A stretch of 64,000 bases of DNA from Lachnospiraceae bacterium P6B14. Lineage in GTDB: Bacteria > Bacillota > Clostridia > Lachnospirales > Lachnospiraceae. This document shows positions 51,192-58,859 of this stretch, in pieces. The notes beneath the pieces were generated by a model. It was not told the origin of the DNA and searched no databases. It worked only from the letters and a program-made list of their open reading frames with translations. The position numbers and the translations under genes are program-made. The DNA is taken from contig JHWZ01000004.1 in NCBI GenBank assembly GCA_000687695.1, positions 1 through 64,000 on the forward strand, read 5' to 3'. Numbering within the stretch: the first letter of the stretch is position 1; each line of letters starts with the position of its first letter.

Positions 51192-52709
51192 ATGACATAT
51201 TATACAAAACCGATGTTTTCATTGTCAGATACAAGAATAGAAGAGATTTCTGACCTATACAGTAACAATTATGGTTACTATAGCAAAGAGTCAGAAATTA
51301 AACCGGGTGAAAGAATCCGGTATTCCGTTGATATGTATAAAAGAAACTATATCAAGGACAACTTCTATATTTCGTATGCAGAAGATGATGACGAGACTCT
51401 AATCGGATTTGCGATATATATCAGAAAGAAATACTCAAATGATCATACCATCACTTGGGTTGTTCAGCTCGTTGTGGACTCGGACCATAGAGGAAACGGG
51501 ATTGCGAGCAGACTTCTCCAATCAATATGGGGATTCTCTAACGATTTTGCATGGGGATTAGCTACAACAAATCCTTGCACAATCAAGGCTCTTGAAAATG
51601 CAACATTCAGAAAAGTTTCTGCCCGGGAGATTAAGGAACACGTATCTGACTTGAAACAAGTGTTTGACGATGTTCCTTTTGCGAATTTAGTGGATTTGGA
51701 GGTAAATGAGAATACATCCCTTATCAATTCTCATTTTTATGTGGATTACTCATCAGTAGCAACTCCCGAGAGAATAAGCAAACTATCTCTAGGTGATATA
51801 AAGCCCGGATATGAATGGTTTGCTTTTGTTTTTAGAGATCAGGCTTTAGATGAAAAACTGATTTCTGAAAAATTCCTTCCATTTATTAATTTTTCAGAAA
51901 ACAATCTTATAGAAGCTTACAGCCGTATGTCATCTGATCAGGCTTGGATGCATGGAACAACAAATGAAATTGATGAGATTCTCAAAGTTTATCGTAGATC
52001 CGAAGGAGATTTCCTCGACATAGGATGTGGACGGGGACGACATTCTATCGAATTGTCAAAACGTGGATATAATGTTCACGGCGTTGACTTTGTGGCTGAA
52101 AACATAAATAAAGCCATTGAATCTTCAAAAGGTATGATTAATCCGCCACGGTTTGACACGGTCAATGTTGTTTCAAAAGAAAATCTATCAGTATTAATGG
52201 ATAAATATGATTCTATCCTTGCTCTATATGATGTTGTAGGATCATATCCTGACAATGCCAGCAATAAAGAAATCTTAGTCGAAGCATATAATCGATTGTC
52301 TTCCGGAGGATATCTTTTTCTTTCAGTAATGAATATGGAACTCGTAGATAACCTGATCGCTTCGGACCATATAGGGGTAGTGACCGAGGATCCGTCGCTA
52401 CTATTTAAACTTGAAGCCAGCAGAATCATGCAGACAACCGGAGATATTTTTGATCCACGTTATATGGTTTTGGATTCTGAATCCGGATTGATTTATAGAA
52501 AAGAACAGTTTGTTGAAGACGGCGATCTCTCAGCTGAATATGTAATACGCGATAAAAGATATAGAGAACAAGAAATTGTATCAATGCTTGAAGAAATTGG
52601 ATTCGTTGTTGAGGAAGTACGACGTGTACGTGCCGGACATTTTGATATTTCCCTTTCTTCTGATGATGATAGAGGAAAAGAGTTGTTTGTTATCGCAAAA
52701 CGTAAGTAG
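51192..52709 (+). CDS. GNAT acetyltransferase - SAM methyltransferase fusion
   Basis: Start 51192 (MTYYTKPMF) with GGAGG 10 bases upstream; 505 aa. The N-terminal half (about 1-150) is GNAT-like: VVQLVVDSDHRGNGIASRLLQ is the acetyl-CoA loop, then ATTNPCTIKALENATFRK. The C-terminal half (about 250-505) is a class I methyltransferase with motif I FLDIGCGRGRHSIELSKRGYNVHGVDF and the later LALYDVVGSYPD. The middle (150-240) is of unknown fold. The substrate is unknown. Its location against the pilin cassettes makes pilin or glycan modification a possibility, nothing more. The 3' end overlaps the convergent DUF3791 gene by 20 bases. Confidence 0.85.
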   Translation: MTYYTKPMFSLSDTRIEEISDLYSNNYGYYSKESEIKPGERIRYSVDMYKRNYIKDNFYISYAEDDDETLIGFAIYIRKKYSNDHTITWVVQLVVDSDHRGNGIASRLLQSIWGFSNDFAWGLATTNPCTIKALENATFRKVSAREIKEHVSDLKQVFDDVPFANLVDLEVNENTSLINSHFYVDYSSVATPERISKLSLGDIKPGYEWFAFVFRDQALDEKLISEKFLPFINFSENNLIEAYSRMSSDQAWMHGTTNEIDEILKVYRRSEGDFLDIGCGRGRHSIELSKRGYNVHGVDFVAENINKAIESSKGMINPPRFDTVNVVSKENLSVLMDKYDSILALYDVVGSYPDNASNKEILVEAYNRLSSGGYLFLSVMNMELVDNLIASDHIGVVTEDPSLLFKLEASRIMQTTGDIFDPRYMVLDSESGLIYRKEQFVEDGDLSAEYVIRDKRYREQEIVSMLEEIGFVVEEVRRVRAGHFDISLSSDDDRGKELFVIAKRK

Positions 52710-52911
52710 TTTTGTATTCAAGGATCAGATCTTCGACAATATAGTCATCACTCATACAGTGGAGGTCAGAAACGCCATCTCGTAATAACTTGTATTCGTC
52801 GGAATGATAAAAGAAATCTAAGGACTCATCAAGCGTCGCTCCTGTCTTCTCGGAAAACAATTCGATCACTCGAGCATACTTACGCTGAAGGAGAATAGGA
52901 TTTGCCTTCAT
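52690..52911 (-). CDS. DUF3791 family protein (second copy)
   Basis: The 73-aa protein has SLDFFYHSDEYKLLRDGVSDLHCMSDDYIVEDL, the typical signature of DUF3791 proteins that follow DUF3990 genes. It overlaps the DUF3990 gene by four bases (ATGA), so the three small genes form one translationally coupled unit. DUF3791 and DUF3990 pairs look like toxin-antitoxin modules by arrangement; the activity is not established by this sequence. Confidence 0.8.
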   Translation of the reverse strand: MKANPILLQRKYARVIELFSEKTGATLDESLDFFYHSDEYKLLRDGVSDLHCMSDDYIVEDLILEYKTTYVLR

Positions 52912-53132
52912 AGCTCTTCGCTCCTCGTATTAAACAAATCGAATGCTGAATCGTCAAACGAATAAACATTAAGGATCGCTTTACGTCCAATTCGCTTGTG
53001 TCTCTCACACCATTTTTGTGCTTGATCAAGAATGTCCGTGACATAAAACCCTTTATCAAAATCAACACGTTCTCTTGAATGAAGCACATCCGGTGTGTTA
53101 ACGATCGTTCCGGATCCATGATATACAATCAT
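52908..53132 (-). CDS. Shortened DUF3990 protein
   Basis: The 74-aa product has the DUF3990 N-terminus (IVYHGSGTIVNTPDVLHSRE, then DFDKGFYVTDILDQAQKWC), which resembles the NAD-binding start of ADP-ribosyltransferase folds. Family members are usually about twice as long, so the C-terminal half is missing, yet the frame ends cleanly in an ATGA overlap with the next gene. This points to an in-frame deletion of the active part, possibly leaving a harmless remnant. Confidence 0.75.
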   Translation of the reverse strand: MIVYHGSGTIVNTPDVLHSRERVDFDKGFYVTDILDQAQKWCERHKRIGRKAILNVYSFDDSAFDLFNTRSEEL

Positions 53133-53356
53133 TTAACTCCCCCTTGAAACGTATCACTGTTCATTACTTCGATAAGATCGTTAACAATATAATCCTTGCC
53201 TTGGGTATGCAAAGAATCATAACATGGAATGATGTAGTTATGGAGTAAATCACCGCCGGAAATAAAGCGGTCGTAGATTTCCTCGCCACCTTTATTCAAG
53301 CTTGAAGCAGTGTTTTCTATACAGAATACAGCGAATTCAAGTTCTCTAGCCGTCAT
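53129..53356 (-). CDS. DUF3791 family protein (first copy)
   Basis: Start 53356 (MTARELEF) follows GGAGG. The 75-aa protein shows the classic DUF3791 layout: ELEFAVFCIENTASSLNKGG, then LHNYIIPCYDSLHTQGKDYIVNDLIEVM. It is the first gene of the unit and overlaps the DUF3990 gene by four bases. It would be the antitoxin-like partner if the module was a toxin-antitoxin pair. Confidence 0.82.
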   Translation of the reverse strand: MTARELEFAVFCIENTASSLNKGGEEIYDRFISGGDLLHNYIIPCYDSLHTQGKDYIVNDLIEVMNSDTFQGGVK

Positions 53357-53393
53357 TTCCAACACCTCCATGCATACTCAAATTTTATATTCA

Positions 53394-53422
53394 GTATAAC
53401 ACAAAAAGTAAACATGCACAAG
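53394..53422 (-). promoter_or_regulatory. Predicted promoter of the DUF3791/DUF3990 unit
   Basis: Minus strand TTGTGC (53422-53417), 17 bp, TATACT (53399-53394). Confidence 0.65.
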
Positions 53423-53613
53423 AATAGTTTTTCGAATAGCAAGCGTTAAGATGACTCTAAATCTGTACACCACGTCAGTCGTATACACGAAGTGTTAGGG
53501 CGTATGAACGAGAATCGGGCACCTATTTCGAAGTGTCCGTTTATATTTGCAAGCATTTTAGGTCTCAATCTTTTGCATATAACAAGCATTTAAGGTAACT
53601 ATCGGAGGTGTTT

Positions 53614-53646
53614 ATGGATTGTCGTGAACGAAGAAGGACTGTTTAG
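53614..53646 (+). other. Ten-codon frame with a strong ribosome site
   Basis: GGAGG lies 7 bases before ATG; the frame reads MDCRERRRTV then TAG. It is probably the 5' stub of a lost gene. The rest of the 53423-53659 gap has a degenerate repeat of CAAGCATTT and no other gene. Confidence 0.4.
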
Positions 53647-53659
53647 GAACAGTACAAAC

Positions 53660-55102
53660 TTATGATGGAGTGTCCATATATGAATTCAACCCTCCAAGTG
53701 CCAACCATAGAATATCTCCTTCAAATCGTATCTGTGTAAAGCCCATGCTATAGAACATGCCGGCAGTAAGGCAAATCAAGCTCCACAAGAAAAACAAATT
53801 TACATGTGTCGGAATACTCCTAGCAGAGTTCCTAAACACATGGATTAAATACTTTATATTCGGAGCTGCAACGTTTAAGTATATTATAATAAAACCAACG
53901 ATTCCGCCTTGACATAACACTTGAACATATGTATTGTGATGATGAAAGAATCCCCAGCTGGCCACCAAAGTATCCGGGTAATACCTACATACGTAATCAA
54001 ATGAACCATCAGCTGAAAAGCCGAACAAAGGATAATCAATTAAAGCTTTTAAGTATTCATACCATATCTGAAAGCGTCCTCCGGAAACATCTCCATCAAG
54101 CATTGCAGGTCTTAGTATCTCTAAGCTATTTCTGTCAGGTACAATCAATAAACCAATTCCCATACACACAAGATTAATAACTATATAAGCAAGAATCAGT
54201 AGAATTGTCGATAGTATAAGTTTGATCGCAAATTTAAGCACAATCCTTAGAATTGAATAACTCTTTTTTCTTAATTCAATCGAGGAGTATAGACATAACA
54301 TAAAAAGAATTGCCCAAATAGCAACAATCGCAGTACGAGAATAGGCTAATGCAGTGTATATAACAAATAGAACAATACAACAATATGTTATTGTCTTTTC
54401 AATGCGATTCAATAAATGTCTTTTTATCAGAAAAAGACCACCGATGATTAATATAACACAAACGACGGATGCGTAGTTCAAATCGGAAAAAGCTCCATAT
54501 AATCGCCCACCGATTACTCCTTGCGGGTTTGTCGCAGGAACATTTCCGAAGTGGTAACTTCCTTGATAATCTAGAAGATAATAAATAAAAGATACAGCGC
54601 AACCGATACCCCATAAACATATTGATATAAACAATGCTTTTTTAAGTAGAAAATTCCAACCATTTTCATCAAGTAGACATGATGAATAATAACAAATCAG
54701 AATTGGTTCGATAACATGGAATGTTTGAAGAAGATTCTGTTTGCAATTCACATCCGGATTTAGAATAGCGGTTCCTATCAGAATTAGCGTAAAAAGACCG
54801 AATACAATAGAATCCCTTTTCAGCATCCGCTCTTTATGCATGAGTAATATGTAAACCAGCATCGGTATACCTAATAGATATATCACATCATGTAGTTTTG
54901 GCTCTCCTGGAAGGATTCTTAATGCTTCACCAATTACATTATCCCATATTGTCTTTGTGAAGAAAAATCTTTCTCCCAACGAGAATACGAAGAGTATAGT
55001 TAAATACGCAGTTAAAATCTTTAATGCAACCCCCGATAAAGTGCTATTCGGTATTGTTCTTCTGGTACTATATAATTTGTTTTTTATATCGTTTTTTTTC
55101 AT
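53660..55102 (-). CDS. O-antigen ligase/polymerase family membrane protein (Wzy/WaaL/PglL fold)
   Basis: Start 55102 (MKKNDIKN) follows AGGAG; an upstream reading would enter cassette C. The 480-aa protein has about eleven membrane helices and a large loop (about 330-400: GRFQIWYEYLKALIDYPLFGFSADG, then WGFFHHHNTYVQVLCQGGIVG), the Wzy_C signature with HNTY. In a Gram-positive there is no LPS, so it is either a polysaccharide polymerase or, given its place between pilin cassettes, a pilin O-oligosaccharyltransferase like PglL/TfpO. No glycosyltransferase genes are adjacent. Its upstream control region must lie within 25 bases or inside the invertible segment. Confidence 0.85.
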   Translation of the reverse strand: MKKNDIKNKLYSTRRTIPNSTLSGVALKILTAYLTILFVFSLGERFFFTKTIWDNVIGEALRILPGEPKLHDVIYLLGIPMLVYILLMHKERMLKRDSIVFGLFTLILIGTAILNPDVNCKQNLLQTFHVIEPILICYYSSCLLDENGWNFLLKKALFISICLWGIGCAVSFIYYLLDYQGSYHFGNVPATNPQGVIGGRLYGAFSDLNYASVVCVILIIGGLFLIKRHLLNRIEKTITYCCIVLFVIYTALAYSRTAIVAIWAILFMLCLYSSIELRKKSYSILRIVLKFAIKLILSTILLILAYIVINLVCMGIGLLIVPDRNSLEILRPAMLDGDVSGGRFQIWYEYLKALIDYPLFGFSADGSFDYVCRYYPDTLVASWGFFHHHNTYVQVLCQGGIVGFIIIYLNVAAPNIKYLIHVFRNSARSIPTHVNLFFLWSLICLTAGMFYSMGFTQIRFEGDILWLALGGLNSYMDTPS

Positions 55103-55126
55103 TAATAATCTCCTATAGCATGAGTT

Positions 55127-55275
55127 AAAAGAGAATTCAGAAGTATTTAGCAGGCGAGAGAGAGGGCTTCTCACTTGTCGAGCTGATCATCGTTATCGCG
55201 ATCATGGCTATCTTGATCGGTGTTATCGCTCTTGCGGTTATCCCGAATATCCAGAGATCTAGAGAGTCGAAGGAT
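55127..55275 (+). repeat. Pilin 5' repeat, copy C
   Basis: Inverted relative to copy D and matching it at all but two of 149 positions (bases 71 and 134 of the repeat). Confidence 0.95.
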
Positions 55276-55620
55276 TTGACAACACTTGATAATATAATGA
55301 GCGCATTGAATGTAGCTGCTGCTAATGCGAGACTGTCTGATGGAACGTATACCATTACATATGATACAAGCGGTAATCTTACAGGTAGTGATGATATTCT
55401 TCCGAAGTTTAAAGAATCTATTGGTGAAGGAAAACAGGTTCTTGGTTCATCAGCCGGTAAAGACCACGCCATTAAAGGAACTGTTGTTGTTGCAAGTGGC
55501 GTAGCTACTATTACCGTAGAAGCAGATGGAGCAGGGAATCTGTCATATACAGAAAAAGATGATGGTTCAAAGGATCTTAAAGTTACAAGCACAACTGGAT
55601 CATCGGGAGCAACATCATAA
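55127..55620 (+). pseudogene. Silent pilin cassette C
   Basis: It carries the full leader, helix and a variable domain (MSALNVAAANARLSDGTYTI onward, Ser/Thr-rich tail TTGSSGATS). The codon just before the shared sequence is TAA in frame (ATG AGT TAA AAG AGA), so it cannot be translated from upstream. The frame is otherwise intact. Inversion between copies C and D would place this domain directly behind the promoter and ATG of the expressed pilin. Confidence 0.85.
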
Positions 55621-55638
55621 TCCATGTTCAAGAAGAAT

Positions 55639-55670
55639 AAACAGGCTGGTCAGTTTTGACCAGCCTGTTT
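55639..55670. terminator. Bidirectional terminator between cassette C and pilA
   Basis: A 14-bp perfect stem AAACAGGCTGGTCA / TGACCAGCCTGTTT with a GTTT loop and A/T tracts on both sides. Either cassette would end here in both orientations. Confidence 0.93.
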
Positions 55671-55697
55671 TTAAAATAAAACCAGTTTAATCAAAAA

Positions 55698-56207
55698 TCA
55701 TGATGATGCTTTTGAAGATCCATTAGACACTTTAAGGAACGCCTTCTTTCCATCATCGCCATCTGTATATGTACACTGTTTTGTTCCATCTCCAGCTTGA
55801 ACAGTTATGTTAGCAGCACCTGTTGCTGACTTGATTATAAAGTTTATTTTTGCACTATCAGCTGCTCCGGATGTCAGTGATGGCTCTGTTGTTCCGAAGC
55901 TTTCCTTGAAGTTTTTCGCAAAATTATCATCAGCTTTTATTAAATTAGTTAAAGACTTGGATGAACCATCAGCCCAGGTCTTTAATGCAGTAGCATCGTG
56001 TGTATTGGCAAATGCAACATTTAACGAACTCATTACTCCATCAAGTGTTGAAAGATCCTTCGACTCTCTTGATCTCTGGATATTCGGGATAACCGCAAGA
56101 GCGATAACACCGATCAAGATAGCCATGATCGCAATAACGATGATCAGCTCGACAAGTGAGAAGCCCTCTCTCTCGCCTGCTAAATACTTCTGAATTCTCT
56201 TTTTCAT
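55698..56207 (-). CDS. pilA: Major type IV pilin (expressed copy, D)
   Basis: The 169-aa prepilin reads MKKRIQKYLAGEREG|FSLVELIIVIAIMAILIGVIA, with Gly at -1, Phe at +1 and Glu at +5. The helix is followed by a variable domain (LNVAFANTHDATALKTWADG onward) and a Ser-rich tail SNGSSKASS. It alone among the four near-identical copies has a promoter (56322-56350), AAAGGAG ribosome site and ATG. It follows pilC but is separated from it by a terminator, so it is made as its own transcript at a high level, as usual for major pilins. Confidence 0.9.
   Translation of the reverse strand: MKKRIQKYLAGEREGFSLVELIIVIAIMAILIGVIALAVIPNIQRSRESKDLSTLDGVMSSLNVAFANTHDATALKTWADGSSKSLTNLIKADDNFAKNFKESFGTTEPSLTSGAADSAKINFIIKSATGAANITVQAGDGTKQCTYTDGDDGKKAFLKVSNGSSKASS
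56055..56203 (-). repeat. Pilin 5' repeat, copy D
   Basis: The shared sequence begins at the second base after the pilA ATG, so the start codon itself lies outside the repeat. Confidence 0.95.
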
Positions 56208-56321
56208 AGTATTCTCTCCTTTGTACTCCGTCCCTTTAGGATCGGTTAATTTTTTTCAGGCATCCTAGCCTGCCTGAGTGGCTTCCGCGTGTCTTGAAAA
56301 AGACTCACTTAACTGTTTTTA
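56208..56321 (-). promoter_or_regulatory. Structured pilA leader RNA
   Basis: About 107 bases of leader precede pilA. On the minus strand it can form GTCTT/AAGAC inside AGTG/CACT, then CAGGCA/TGCCTG, and an alternative TAGGAT/ATCCTA pairing that excludes the latter. No riboswitch class is recognised by eye. Confidence 0.5.
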
Positions 56322-56350
56322 AGTATAGCACAGCCGGTTACAAATTGCAA
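56322..56350 (-). promoter_or_regulatory. Predicted pilA promoter (extended -10)
   Basis: Minus strand TTGCAA (56350-56345), 17 bp, TATACT (56327-56322) preceded by TGC, an extended -10. It lies outside the inverted repeats and would drive whichever cassette is adjacent. Confidence 0.75.
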
Positions 56351-56461
56351 GGGCAAATTTACATTTTATTTACATTTATTTCACAAATCGTCCACAAATG
56401 GCGCAATCTCGCGCAATCAAGACTTCGCCTTTTTTCGTAATCCGTAGACGATTAACGCAAA

Positions 56462-56490
56462 AATGGCCGTGGTCTAAAACCACGGCCATT
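56462..56490 (-). terminator. Terminator between pilC and pilA
   Basis: A 12-bp perfect stem AATGGCCGTGGT / ACCACGGCCATT followed by TTT on the minus strand (after the stem's own TT). It separates the pilB-pilT-pilC transcript from pilA. Confidence 0.9.
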
Positions 56491-56539
56491 CAATCTGACA
56501 ATTATTCTCGATCTGTTTTTACATATTGCCAATACTTCA

Positions 56540-57757
56540 TCAGGCATTTCCTGCGTTCTCGTAGATACCGAGCATCGGAGCCATAACCGCACCGATGATA
56601 CTTCCGACGAGTACGGCCAGTACGATGATGATCATCGGCTCCATAGCCGTTGTAAGGTTCTTCGTCGTCTCCTCTGTCTCATCCTCGTAGTACTGAGCAA
56701 CCTTGTCAAGCATCTGCTCAGTAGTACCGGTCTCCTCTCCGATCTTGGTCATATGATAGACCATCGGGGGGAATATACCACCCATCTCGAGAGGCTCAGA
56801 GAGCGGCACACCCTGCATAACCTCATCCTTAGCGTCATACACTGACTGACGGATGACTCTGTTCGGAATGACATCCGCTACGATATCGAGCGCCTCTACG
56901 ATAGGTACACCTGATGTGATCAGCGTTGCCATCGTCATAGCAAACTTGGAAGAATTAGACTTTATCGAGAAATCCTTGATCAAAGGAAGCTTAAGTATCA
57001 TCTTTGAATTGAACTTCCTACCGGTCTCGGTCTTTTTAAACCATAGTATCAATACGACTATGAGTATCAATCCGCCCAGAACCAAAACAATGTTTTCCGT
57101 CATGAAATCACTGACTGCCATAACGGCCTGTGTCAGCCACGGAAGCTCCATATCCATTTCCTTAAATGACTCTGCAAAGTTCGGAATAACCGTGGTCATA
57201 AGTATGATAACGACGCCCACAGCGACTACCAACACGACGATAGGATAGATCATCGCGGAACGAACCATCGATGTCAGCTTCAAATCCTTATCAAACTGCT
57301 TACATACTCTCTCGAACGCAACCTCCAAGTTACCGGTCGCCTCACCGGCCTTTACCATGTGGATCAGAAGCTCGGGGAAAACCTTTCCCTCTGCTGCCAT
57401 GGCATCCGCCAGAGTATCACCCTTCTGAACGGCTACCATTACGTTAAACAGTGCCGTACGCAGGTATTTGTTCTGTGTCTGCTCCTGTACCATCTGGAGT
57501 CCGTCGATGACTGTTACGCCGGCAACGAGGATCGAGTGGAACTGACGGCAGAACACCGTGATATCTTTTTTCTTTACCGGATTACCGATAGTTACGTTGA
57601 ACTTTGAATCCGATATTGAAGTAGACTCCTTGATCGAAAGTACGATACTTCCGTCACCCTTGAGCTTGGTAGTTGCGGCATCGATGTTAACGGCGTCCAT
57701 AACGCCCTTTTTCTCTTTGCCGAACTTGTCTGTGATAGTATACTTATACTTTGCCAC
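56540..57757 (-). CDS. pilC: Type IV pilus inner-membrane platform protein PilC
   Basis: PilC couples the assembly and retraction ATPases to pilin extraction. Start is GTG 57757 with AGGAGG 8 bases upstream. The 405-aa length is normal. It has two T2SSF domains (about 70-190 and 270-395) with FCRQFHSILVAGVTVIDGL and FAMTMATLITSGVPIVEALD, and three TM helices (about 170-190, 220-240, 375-395). It follows pilT by 24 bases. Confidence 0.96.
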   Translation of the reverse strand: MAKYKYTITDKFGKEKKGVMDAVNIDAATTKLKGDGSIVLSIKESTSISDSKFNVTIGNPVKKKDITVFCRQFHSILVAGVTVIDGLQMVQEQTQNKYLRTALFNVMVAVQKGDTLADAMAAEGKVFPELLIHMVKAGEATGNLEVAFERVCKQFDKDLKLTSMVRSAMIYPIVVLVVAVGVVIILMTTVIPNFAESFKEMDMELPWLTQAVMAVSDFMTENIVLVLGGLILIVVLILWFKKTETGRKFNSKMILKLPLIKDFSIKSNSSKFAMTMATLITSGVPIVEALDIVADVIPNRVIRQSVYDAKDEVMQGVPLSEPLEMGGIFPPMVYHMTKIGEETGTTEQMLDKVAQYYEDETEETTKNLTTAMEPMIIIVLAVLVGSIIGAVMAPMLGIYENAGNA

Positions 57758-57781
57758 AGGTTACTCCTCCTTTCAAAACCA

Positions 57782-58840
57782 TTATACCAGTCTTCTCTGG
57801 ACATAGTTTCTATCCTGAGCATAGCTCAGCGCATTTTCCTTAGTTATCTGTCTGCGCATGCACAGATCGATGAGTGCGTCATCCATCATGAGCATTCCCT
57901 CTGCCTTACTCGTCTGGATGATCGACGGAATCTGATGCGACTTACCCTCGCGGATAAGGTTTCTGATCGCACTGTTTGAGTACATCAGCTCGAATGCTGC
58001 AACTCGTCCCTTGTGATCCAGGGTCGGGATCAGCTGCTGTGATATAACCGCCTCGAGAAGCGTTGCTATCTGCAGTCTGATCTGAGCCTGCTGATGTGTT
58101 GGGAATACGTCGATGATACGGTCGATAGTCGGTACCGCACCGATCGTATGCAATGTCGAGAACACGAGGTGTCCGGTCTCGGCTGCTGTGATGGCGGTCG
58201 CGATAGTATCGAGGTCACGCATCTCTCCTACCAGGATGATATCCGGATCCTCTCGGAGGGCAGCTCGAAGCGCTCCCGCATATGACTGGGTATCGATCCC
58301 GACCTCACGCTGGTTAACTACCGATTTAGCATGCTTATGCAGGTACTCGATCGGGTCCTCCAGAGTGATTATATGATTATTTGAATGCTGGTTAATCTCA
58401 TTGATAAGTGAAGCCAGTGTCGTTGACTTACCTGATCCGGTAGGTCCGGTGACGAGCACGAGTCCTCTCTTCTTTGTAGTGAGGTCAAGCACTGATTTCG
58501 GGAGTCCCAACTGCTCCGGTGTAGGTATATCCGTGTTCACCAGACGGATAACAAACGCCATCGTACCACGCTGTTTAAAAATATTAACACGATAACGACC
58601 TACTCCTCGGATAGCATATGAGAAATCGACCTCTCCTTCCTCGTTGAACCTGTCAACGAGTCGTCCCGGGATCATCTGCTCTACCAGAGCTTTACTGTCA
58701 GCCGGGAGCACGGGATCGTGCGCTATCTCGATCAGTTCTCCGTTTAATCTGCACTTAGGCGGAATACCCGTCGTGACATGTAGGTCCGACGCTCCTATTC
58801 CTCTCGCCTGTTTCAATAATTCATCAATCTGATACGCCAC
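57782..58840 (-). CDS. pilT: Pilus retraction ATPase PilT
   Basis: PilT drives pilus retraction for twitching and DNA uptake. Start is GTG 58840 after AGGAGG. The 352-aa protein has ASDLHVTTG at the N-terminus, Walker A GPTGSGKST (132-140), Asp box ITLEDPIEY, Walker B DPDIILVGEMRD and His box TGHLVFSTLHT. The C-terminal AIRNLIREGKSHQI region matches the PilT AIRNLIRE motif needed for retraction, which separates it from PilB and PilU. Confidence 0.97.
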   Translation of the reverse strand: MAYQIDELLKQARGIGASDLHVTTGIPPKCRLNGELIEIAHDPVLPADSKALVEQMIPGRLVDRFNEEGEVDFSYAIRGVGRYRVNIFKQRGTMAFVIRLVNTDIPTPEQLGLPKSVLDLTTKKRGLVLVTGPTGSGKSTTLASLINEINQHSNNHIITLEDPIEYLHKHAKSVVNQREVGIDTQSYAGALRAALREDPDIILVGEMRDLDTIATAITAAETGHLVFSTLHTIGAVPTIDRIIDVFPTHQQAQIRLQIATLLEAVISQQLIPTLDHKGRVAAFELMYSNSAIRNLIREGKSHQIPSIIQTSKAEGMLMMDDALIDLCMRRQITKENALSYAQDRNYVQRRLV

Positions 58841-58859
58841 CTGTAACCCCTCCTACTCA

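Noticed and set aside
56208-56321. c-di-GMP riboswitch in the pilA leader
   Set aside because: T4P genes in Clostridia can have them, but the conserved GEMM-I and c-di-GMP-II core sequences are not visible; a covariance search would decide.
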